Below, one piece after another: positions 5,724-10,746 of a stretch of DNA of 10,746 nt. The position numbers and the translations under genes were made by a program. The notes under the pieces are model-generated. The model searched no databases, was not told the origin of the DNA, and worked only from the letters and a program-made list of their open reading frames with translations. This DNA comes from Reyranella sp. (GTDB lineage: Bacteria > Pseudomonadota > Alphaproteobacteria > Reyranellales > Reyranellaceae), in NCBI GenBank assembly GCA_030681635.1, contig JAUXRT010000485.1:1-10746 (forward strand). Direction: 5' to 3'. Numbering within the stretch: position 1 is the first letter of the stretch; each line of letters starts with the position of its first letter.

Positions 5724-7915
5724 GCCGGGCCTCCCTTCAGCGCCACGGCACGCCGCCCAAGCCGGCGTTCGCCGACTGCAAACTGGATCAGCAGGATCAC
5801 CGCCAGCATCAGCACGATCAGGGCGCAGCTATAGGCAATGGCGAGACCATAGTCGCCGTTGATGACGCGCAGGATGATGTAGGTGGTGGCGAGCTCATAC
5901 TCGGCCGTCACCAGGAACACCACGGCGCTCACCGTCGTCACGGCGCGCACGAAGCCGTAGACCAGCGCGCCGACGAGGGCCGGCCGCAGCAGCGGCAGCA
6001 CGACATAGAACAGCGTCTGCGGCGCCCGACCGCGCAGGGTGAGCGAGGCCTCGTCGAGGCTGCGGTCGATCTGGCTCATCGCCGCCATGCCGGCGCGCAC
6101 GCCCACCGGCATGTTGCGGAAGATGAAGCAGAGCACGATGATCATCGCCGTGCCGGTGATCTCGATCGGCGGCACGTTGAAGGCGAAGACATAGGCCACG
6201 CCGATCACCGTGCCGGGCACCGCGAACGACAACATGGTGGCGAATTCGAGCGCGGCGCGGCCGGCGAAACGCTGGCGCACCAGCAGCCAGGCCGCGATCA
6301 GGCCCAGCGCCGCCGTGAGCGGGGCGGCGATGGCGGCGAGCTTCAGCGTCGTCCAGAACGAGTTCCAGGCGGCGCCCGTCCAGATCAACCCGTCGGCGGT
6401 GTGCTCGACAGCAAAGGCTTTGGCGTAATGGTCCAAGGTCGGCGTGTAGTCGCGGCCCCATACCTTTACGAAGCCGCCGACGAAGGCGAAGCCGTAGAGA
6501 ATGAGCGTGAAGGCGGCCCACGGCAGCGCCACGCAGGCGGCGGCGCGGCGCGCGGCGGCGGGCAGTGGTGTCGGCAGGCCAGAATCGCCCTTGCCCGAGA
6601 TGGTGGCGTAGGAGCCGGTGCCGACGATGCGGCGCTGCAGGAAGAAGGCGCCCAGCGCAAAGACCAGCAGCAGCAGGGCAAGCGAGGCGGCGCGGCCGTA
6701 GTCGAGCTGGGCGCCGACCACGGCGAAATAGATCTCGGTCGAGAGCACGCCATAGTCGCCGCCCAGCACGATGGGGTTGCCGAAGTCGGCGATGCTCTCG
6801 ATGAAGCCGACCAGGAAGGCGTTGGCGAGGCCGGGCCGCATCAACGGCAGCGACACCGTGGTGAAGGTGGCCCAGCGATCGGCGCGCAATGTCTGCGAGG
6901 CCTCTTCCAGGGTCGGGCTCACGCCTTCGACGACGCCGATCAGGACCAGGAACGCCACCGGCGTGAAGGCGAAGAGCTGCGCCAGGAACACGCCGTGGAA
7001 GCCATAGATCCAGCGCGTCGGTTCGATGCCCATCGACCATTCGAGGAACTGGTTGACGAGACCGGCGCGGCCGAACACCAGGATGAGCGCGAGGCCGATG
7101 ACGAACGGCGGCGTCACGATCGGCAGCACCGTCAGCACGCGCAGCGTCTTCTTGAAGCCGAACGAGGTGCGCGTGACGATCAGCGCGAAGGCGAGGCCCA
7201 GCACCGTCGTGCCGACGCCGCAACCGATCGCCAGGAACAGCGTGTTCCAGGCGACGCCGCAGCGGCCGCCGCCGGACAGGCAGCGCAGGCTCCAGATCTT
7301 TTCCGTGGCCAGCCGCTCCAGCAGCAGCACAGGTGCGAGCACGCCGTCGCCGTCCTGGAAGGCCTGCACCAGGATGCGCAGGATCGGCCAGGCGGTGAAC
7401 AGCACGATCGAGGCCGCCACCGTCGTCACGGCACCCGCCACGAAGGCATCGCCGCCGAAGTTTCCGCGCAATGCCAGGCCGATGGACAGCAGCGAGAGCA
7501 GCGCCACCAGCACCACCGCACCGCCGGCGCCGAGCCCGACCTGGCGAACCTCAAGTTCGCCGAAGAGGCCGGTGAGCCAGGCCGCGGTCCAGCCGCGCAG
7601 GCCGATGCCCAGCGCCTGGGCCACGAACAGCAGCAGTCCCGCGGTGCTGGCGATCAGCAGCAGCGTGCCCCGTTGCTGGCGTGTCGCCGGCACCAGCGCG
7701 GCCGCAAGGCAGGCCATGAGCGCCAGCAGCACCGGCGCCAGCCACCATCTTCCCTGTTCGACGATCTGGCCGAAGCCGCTCGCGTAATCCTCCGACGACC
7801 ACAGGCCTGTCAGCCAGGCGCCGGAGTCGAGACCTTCCTGCAGCGCGTACCAGGGCAGTGCGACGGCGGCGATCAGCCCCGCCGCCGACCACGCCAGAGG
7901 CGCGCGCGAAGTCAT
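5720..7915 (-). CDS. ABC transporter permease, two fused MetI-like domains (AfuB-like)
   Basis: This 731-residue inner-membrane protein has both transmembrane halves of an importer in one chain. An N-terminal block of about 150 residues has several extra hydrophobic segments (about 8-24, 59-76, 84-103, 131-149). Domain 1 follows (about 222-430) with EAA loop EEASQTLRADRWATFTTVSL (337-356) and then PLMRPG; domain 2 (about 515-715) has EAA loop DEASLTLRGRAPQTLFYVVL (621-640) and then PLLRPA. Both EAA loops keep the Ala/Gly-containing core needed to dock the ATPase. This two-in-one layout with a long N-terminus is known for AfuB and some FbpB-type permeases. I chose the ATG at 7915 because it overlaps the binding-protein stop in TGATG. 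The frame stays open upstream to 8212, but that part is polar, charged and antisense-like in composition within the binding-protein gene. An RCLSGGGRCG loop (211-220) before domain 1 holds two cysteines. Confidence 0.92.
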   Translation of the reverse strand: MTSRAPLAWSAAGLIAAVALPWYALQEGLDSGAWLTGLWSSEDYASGFGQIVEQGRWWLAPVLLALMACLAAALVPATRQQRGTLLLIASTAGLLLFVAQALGIGLRGWTAAWLTGLFGELEVRQVGLGAGGAVVLVALLSLLSIGLALRGNFGGDAFVAGAVTTVAASIVLFTAWPILRILVQAFQDGDGVLAPVLLLERLATEKIWSLRCLSGGGRCGVAWNTLFLAIGCGVGTTVLGLAFALIVTRTSFGFKKTLRVLTVLPIVTPPFVIGLALILVFGRAGLVNQFLEWSMGIEPTRWIYGFHGVFLAQLFAFTPVAFLVLIGVVEGVSPTLEEASQTLRADRWATFTTVSLPLMRPGLANAFLVGFIESIADFGNPIVLGGDYGVLSTEIYFAVVGAQLDYGRAASLALLLLVFALGAFFLQRRIVGTGSYATISGKGDSGLPTPLPAAARRAAACVALPWAAFTLILYGFAFVGGFVKVWGRDYTPTLDHYAKAFAVEHTADGLIWTGAAWNSFWTTLKLAAIAAPLTAALGLIAAWLLVRQRFAGRAALEFATMLSFAVPGTVIGVAYVFAFNVPPIEITGTAMIIVLCFIFRNMPVGVRAGMAAMSQIDRSLDEASLTLRGRAPQTLFYVVLPLLRPALVGALVYGFVRAVTTVSAVVFLVTAEYELATTYIILRVINGDYGLAIAYSCALIVLMLAVILLIQFAVGERRLGRRAVALKGGPA

Positions 7916-8940
7916 CAGGGTTTCGGCAGGCTGCCCACTTCGCTGTCCCAGCGCGCGATCAGCCGCTTGCGCTCGGCCGACTTGCCGTACTTCGCCTGGT
8001 CGTAGTCGATCAGCTTCATGTCGGCGAACTTGGGCGCCTCGGGCGGCAGCGGCGTCGCCTTGTTCGACGGCACCTGGAACTGCTTGGCCTGGGCGCCGAG
8101 CTTCTGCGCCTCGGGCGTGAGCGCCCAGTCGTAGAACTTCTTGGCGTTGGCCATGTTGCGCGCGCCCTTGACCAGGCTCATCGAGCCGATCTCGTAGCCG
8201 GTGCCTTCGCACGGCGTCGCCGTCTTCACCGGGAAGCCGGCCAGCGCCTCGGTCACGCCATCATGCACGAAGCTGATCGACACCATGGTCTCGCCGCGCG
8301 CCACGGCCTTCATCGGTGCCGTGCCGGAGCGCGTGTAGGCGTTGATGCTGGCGTGCATCTTCTTCAGGTACTTGAAGGCCTCTTCCTCGCCCATCAGCTG
8401 CACCAAGGTGGCGATCGCCACATAGGCGGTGCCCGAGGAGTTGGGATTGGCCATCTGGATCTCGGCCTTGAATTCCGGCTTCAGCAGATCGGCCCAGCAG
8501 GCCGGCGCCTTCGCGTTCTTCTTGGCCAGCAGCTCGGTGTTGAAGCCGAAGCCCAGCGCGCCGGCATAGATGCCGACCGTCTTGCCGCCCGAGTCGGTGT
8601 TCTGCTTCACCGCCCACGGATGCAGGTCGGCCATCCTGGGCGACTTGTAGGGCTCGGTGAGGTTCTCTTCGGCCGCCTGCAGGTGCGGATCGCCGGTGCC
8701 GCCGAACCACACGTCACCCTTGGGGTTCTGCGCCTCGGCCTTCAACTGCGCGATGGTCTCGCCCGAGCCCTTCTGCGTCATGGAAACTTTTATGCCGCTG
8801 GCCTTCTGGAATTCGTTGGCCGCGAGCGTGCACCACTCGACCTGCACCGAGCAGTAGACGTTGACCACGCCCTGCGCTGAGGCAGGTGTCGCGAGCACCA
8901 GTGCGAGCGCGCCGGCCGCGAGTCGAATGCCTGTCGTCAT
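7915..8940 (-). CDS. ABC transporter periplasmic substrate-binding protein (AfuA-like)
   Basis: This 341-residue periplasmic protein starts with a Sec signal (MTTGIRLAAGALALVLATPASA, cleavage after ASA at 22/23). It belongs to the type-2 binding proteins usually labelled ferric: 'NVYCSVQVEWC' (27-37), 'QKGSGETIAQLKAEAQNPKGD' hinge region (56-76), 'DVWFGGTGD' (76-84), 'GFGFNTELL' (130-138), 'ANPNSSGTAY' (164-173). It lacks the adjacent tyrosine pair that binds iron in FbpA; the corresponding stretch reads SISFVHDGVTEA (221-232). The His226-Asp227 pair with Glu250 recalls, as far as I remember, ligand residues of the sugar-phosphate binder AfuA, so an organic phosphorylated ligand is more likely than iron. 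Four mature cysteines (30, 37, 148, 244) could form disulphides. The ATG at 8940 is favoured over a GTG at 8973 by the purine-rich site AAGGGGGA (8945-8952) just upstream and a normal signal length. It is the first transporter gene and overlaps the permease start. Confidence 0.92.
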   Translation of the reverse strand: MTTGIRLAAGALALVLATPASAQGVVNVYCSVQVEWCTLAANEFQKASGIKVSMTQKGSGETIAQLKAEAQNPKGDVWFGGTGDPHLQAAEENLTEPYKSPRMADLHPWAVKQNTDSGGKTVGIYAGALGFGFNTELLAKKNAKAPACWADLLKPEFKAEIQMANPNSSGTAYVAIATLVQLMGEEEAFKYLKKMHASINAYTRSGTAPMKAVARGETMVSISFVHDGVTEALAGFPVKTATPCEGTGYEIGSMSLVKGARNMANAKKFYDWALTPEAQKLGAQAKQFQVPSNKATPLPPEAPKFADMKLIDYDQAKYGKSAERKRLIARWDSEVGSLPKP

Positions 8941-8944
8941 CGTT

Positions 8945-8952
8945 TCCCCCTT
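8945..8952 (-). promoter_or_regulatory. Ribosome binding site deciding the binding-protein start
   Basis: AAGGGGGA on the minus strand lies 4 bases before the ATG at 8940. It favours this start over the in-frame GTG at 8973, which would lengthen the signal peptide by 11 polar residues. No clear -35/-10 pair is visible in the 47-base spacer 8941-8987, so the transporter genes may be transcribed from further upstream. Confidence 0.55.
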
Positions 8953-8987
8953 GCTTTGAAGGGAGGATGACACGCCACAGCGGCTCC

Positions 8988-9701
8988 TTACCAGCGCCCG
9001 ATGCCGCCGATTACCAGGGTGGGCACGCCCTCGGTCTTGTCCTTTACGCTGAAAACCTGGCTGCCGGGGCGGCGGCCGTCGCGCGGCTCGGTGACGTCGA
9101 GGCCAGCGGCCTTCAGGCGCGCCTGGGCCTTGGCGACATCGGGCACGCGCCAGGCGAGGCCCCAGAGCTGGTCCGGCGCGTCCGCCACACCCTTCTTCAG
9201 GTCATGAACGATCTCGACCACCACTTCGCCGCAACGGAAGAACAGTTGTCGCGCGCCCCATTGCGGGTTGCTGCGGTCGAGCCGGAGATCGAGCCCGAGC
9301 CGTCCGGCATAGAAGGCGATGGCGCGCTCGGGATCGGGCGTGCGCACCACGACATGGTCGAGCGCCGAGACGCACGAGGCCTCGTCGGCCGCGAGCGGCG
9401 AGGGCGCCTCGCTCGCTTTCGCGGTGAGCCCGATCGCCACGCCATGTCCTTCGAGGGCGAGCGCATCGCCGTCACGGGTGGTCGCCACCGCGCGCCGCTC
9501 GAGCAGCTTGGCCGCCTTGTCGACGTCGGCGGTCGCGAACACCATCGACTGCAGCCCCGGCGTGCCGCCCGTGAAGGCGAGTCCGACATTGCCGGTCCGC
9601 AGCCGGCCACCATTCGCGCGGCGGCCCAGCAGCGCCTCGTAGACGCCGACCGAGCCGCCGATGACGAGATGGTCGAGCGCGTCGATCAAGGCGCTACCCA
9701 A
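8988..9701 (-). CDS. VOC (glyoxalase/dioxygenase superfamily) protein with two modules
   Basis: This 237-residue protein has two vicinal-oxygen-chelate-type halves. Module 1 begins at LDHLVIGG (9-16) and is short and worn ('TPGLQSMVFATADVDKAAKLLE'). Module 2 begins at LDHVVVRTPDPERAIAFYAG (114-133) and includes 'RQLFFRCGEVVVEIVHD' (151-167) and 'WRVPDVAKAQARLKAAGLDV'. His116 and Glu163 sit where metal ligands are found in the superfamily, as does His11 in module 1. It could be a metal-dependent lyase, isomerase or dioxygenase acting on a small oxo compound, or a binding protein; the reaction cannot be named. The start is uncertain: TTG at 9701 overlaps the preceding gene's stop by 8 bases, and a second TTG at 9689 would remove four residues without touching the domain. 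No ATG is available before LDHLV. It lies between the hexapeptide protein and the ABC genes, 47 bases upstream of the latter. Confidence 0.82.
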   Translation of the reverse strand: MGSALIDALDHLVIGGSVGVYEALLGRRANGGRLRTGNVGLAFTGGTPGLQSMVFATADVDKAAKLLERRAVATTRDGDALALEGHGVAIGLTAKASEAPSPLAADEASCVSALDHVVVRTPDPERAIAFYAGRLGLDLRLDRSNPQWGARQLFFRCGEVVVEIVHDLKKGVADAPDQLWGLAWRVPDVAKAQARLKAAGLDVTEPRDGRRPGSQVFSVKDKTEGVPTLVIGGIGRW

Positions 9702-10218
9702 TACGCTTGAGGTTCGCCTTGTAGTTCTGGCCGCGCACGACGTAGCTCTCGGCGCTCATGCGCAGCCGCGTGGCGTTCTCTTCGTTGAGTTCGCGCACCA
9801 CCTTGGCCGGCGCGCCGAAGATCACCGAACGGTCGGGGAAGCTCTTGCCCTCGGTCACCACCGCGCCGGCGCCGACCAGGCAATCCTTGCCGATCACCGA
9901 GCGGTTGAGCACCACCGACTGGATGCCGATCAGCGAGCCGTCGCCGATCGTGCAGCCGTGCAGCATCACCTGGTGGCCCACCGTCACGTTCTTGCCGATG
10001 GTGAGCGGCGCGCCGGGATCGGTGTGCAGCACGCAGAGTTCCTGGATGTTGCTGTCGTCGCCGATCACGATCGGCTCGTTGTCGCCGCGCAGGACGGCGC
10101 CGAACCAGATGTTCACCCGCTCGCCCAGGATCACCGAGCCGATGATCGTGGCCTCCTCGGAGATGTAGCAGGACGCGGGAATGACCGGCTTGCGGTCGTT
10201 GAGCTGATAGATGGCCAT
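9694..10218 (-). CDS. Gamma-class carbonic anhydrase-like protein (YrdA/PaaY/CaiE group)
   Basis: This 174-residue protein is a left-handed beta-helix of hexapeptide repeats that should form a cytoplasmic trimer with metal at the subunit interfaces. The repeats run from about residue 18 to 135 ('ATIIGSVILGERVNIWFGAV', 'LTIGKNVTVGHQVMLHGCTI', 'SLIGIQSVVLNRSVIG'). The three zinc/iron ligands are present as His65 (VLHTD), His82 (VGHQV) and His87 (MLHGC), with the conserved Arg44-Gly-Asp46 and Gln59. A C-terminal helix (about 138-170) closes the fold, as is usual. Members of this group are either carbonic anhydrases, thioesterases (PaaY) or of unknown activity, and the acidic-loop proton shuttle of the archaeal Cam enzyme is not evident. 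The ATG at 10218 has a GGAGGA site (10230-10235) with a rather long spacer of 11 bases. The last codons overlap the VOC start, implying co-transcription. Confidence 0.93.
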   Translation of the reverse strand: MAIYQLNDRKPVIPASCYISEEATIIGSVILGERVNIWFGAVLRGDNEPIVIGDDSNIQELCVLHTDPGAPLTIGKNVTVGHQVMLHGCTIGDGSLIGIQSVVLNRSVIGKDCLVGAGAVVTEGKSFPDRSVIFGAPAKVVRELNEENATRLRMSAESYVVRGQNYKANLKRIG

Positions 10219-10252
10219 GTCCTGATTTTTCCTCCGGAATTCGATGACGAGA

Positions 10253-10746
10253 CTACAAGAGTTCCTGGGCCGCGATGGCGAACACCTCGTCGGCTGAACC
10301 GACCGCCACGAAGTGACCGGCTCCCTCGACGGAATGCCATACCGCTCCAGGCATTCGGTCGGCCACCGTCTTGTTGATGGACGCCGGCACCAGCCGGTCG
10401 TCCGTTCCTTGCCACATGTGGACCGGCCGTTCGATTTTTGTCACGTCGAAAGCCCAGCGCCGGTAGAGGCACTCGCTGTCGCGCACCAGCCCGTCGCTGC
10501 CGTGAGCGAAGCATTCGGCCGATGTGTCGGCGAAATCGGTTTCGACGTCAGGTCGAAGCAGGATCTGTCGATCGTAGTCGCTCACGGCTTTCCGCAACTG
10601 GTCGAGGTAGGCTTTGCGGAAGCGTTTGGCGGTGAGGCCGAGGGCCGCGTACATCAGCCGGAAGCCGGGCTTGAAGCGGAGCGCGAGCGTCCCGCCCATC
10701 GCATCGGCTTTGGAAAGCTGATCCGCCGCCCAGTTGTCGCCGAATG
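10253..10746 (-). CDS. Alpha/beta hydrolase, C-terminal part, cut by window edge
   Basis: The frame is open from the right edge to a TAG at 10253, giving about 164 residues of the C-terminal part of a hydrolase. The visible part has the cap-like helical stretch ('FRKAYLDQLRKAVSDYD', then 'RPDVETDFADTSAECFAHGS') followed by the last core strands: 'RPVHMWQGTDDRLVP' carries the catalytic acid (Asp of GTDDRLVP) and 'WHSVEGAGHF' the catalytic histidine. The nucleophile elbow (G-x-S-x-G) would be upstream, outside the window. This matches the alpha/beta hydrolase superfamily in the epoxide-hydrolase/haloperoxidase-like group of small esterases; the substrate is unknown. An internal ATG exists at 10699, but 15 in-frame codons ('FGDNWAADQLSKADA') precede it without a stop, so the gene is taken to continue past the edge. 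The gap to the hexapeptide gene is 34 bases, same strand. Confidence 0.85.
   Translation of the reverse strand, partial: FGDNWAADQLSKADAMGGTLALRFKPGFRLMYAALGLTAKRFRKAYLDQLRKAVSDYDRQILLRPDVETDFADTSAECFAHGSDGLVRDSECLYRRWAFDVTKIERPVHMWQGTDDRLVPASINKTVADRMPGAVWHSVEGAGHFVAVGSADEVFAIAAQELL

Noticed and set aside
2766..8005. Very long open frames antisense to or out of frame with the GMC, lipoprotein and permease genes (for example about 589 codons at 2766-4535 minus and 534 codons at 6401-8005 plus).
   Set aside because: Their translations are Arg/Ala/Gly/His-rich and low in complexity without any domain. Long shadow frames are expected in GC-rich DNA, and the real frames carry clear conserved motifs.
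7916..8212. A 99-codon upstream extension of the permease frame.
   Set aside because: It lies wholly within the binding-protein gene, encodes an Arg/Gly/Ala-rich sequence without hydrophobic segments, and the ATG at 7915 forms a normal TGATG junction.
4671..8940. Assigning the transporter as an iron(III) importer (fbpABC).
   Set aside because: The binding protein lacks the adjacent iron-binding tyrosines and the neighbours are enzymes of organic metabolism, not siderophore or iron genes.
1..10746. Search by eye for CRISPR repeats, tRNA or rRNA genes, insertion-sequence ends, att sites, phage genes and toxin-antitoxin pairs.
   Set aside because: Nothing with the needed repeat spacing, cloverleaf, transposase motif or small paired genes was seen; gaps between genes are all under 70 bases.

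Overview
This is a GC-rich window (coding regions look roughly two-thirds G+C) with Shine-Dalgarno starts, tightly overlapping genes and families typical of Alphaproteobacteria. Codon use and gene content resemble soil or freshwater Rhodospirillales/Hyphomicrobiales relatives such as Reyranella; that placement is an inference. Nearly every base is coding. I see no rRNA, tRNA, CRISPR array, insertion sequence or phage gene.

Layout from left to right. Positions 1-583 (minus) hold the N-terminal third of a long-chain fatty-acid CoA ligase cut by the window edge. Positions 631-1407 (minus) hold a GNAT acetyltransferase. A 69-base, strongly AT-rich spacer (1408-1476) separates it from a divergent plus-strand lipoprotein with a DUF2272 domain (1477-2277), the only plus-strand gene. 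From 2291 to the right edge everything is on the minus strand. In transcription order (right to left) this is: alpha/beta hydrolase (partial), gamma-class carbonic anhydrase-like hexapeptide protein, glyoxalase/VOC protein, then ABC substrate-binding protein, fused two-domain permease, ATPase, a second DUF2272 lipoprotein, and a GMC-family FAD oxidoreductase.

The last five genes look like one operon. Stops and starts overlap or nearly touch (TGATG at 7913-7917, ATGA at 5720-5723, TGAcATG at 4667-4673, and a 9-base gap at 3899-3907 in which the upstream stop codon runs into the next ribosome binding site). The transporter has the usual annotation profile of a 'ferric iron' importer, but its binding protein lacks the tandem-tyrosine iron ligand. 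Together with the single fused permease it looks more like the AfuABC sugar-phosphate type. Linking it with a periplasm-facing lipoprotein and a cytoplasmic flavin dehydrogenase suggests uptake and oxidation of an organic (perhaps phosphorylated or polyol-like) compound; the substrate is unknown.

The most interesting point is that the two DUF2272 lipoproteins are paralogues that bracket the GMC oxidoreductase. Both show an NlpC/P60-CHAP-like motif layout with serine where the catalytic cysteine would be expected. I did not find a dramatic undescribed system; most of the window is ordinary metabolic and transport content.
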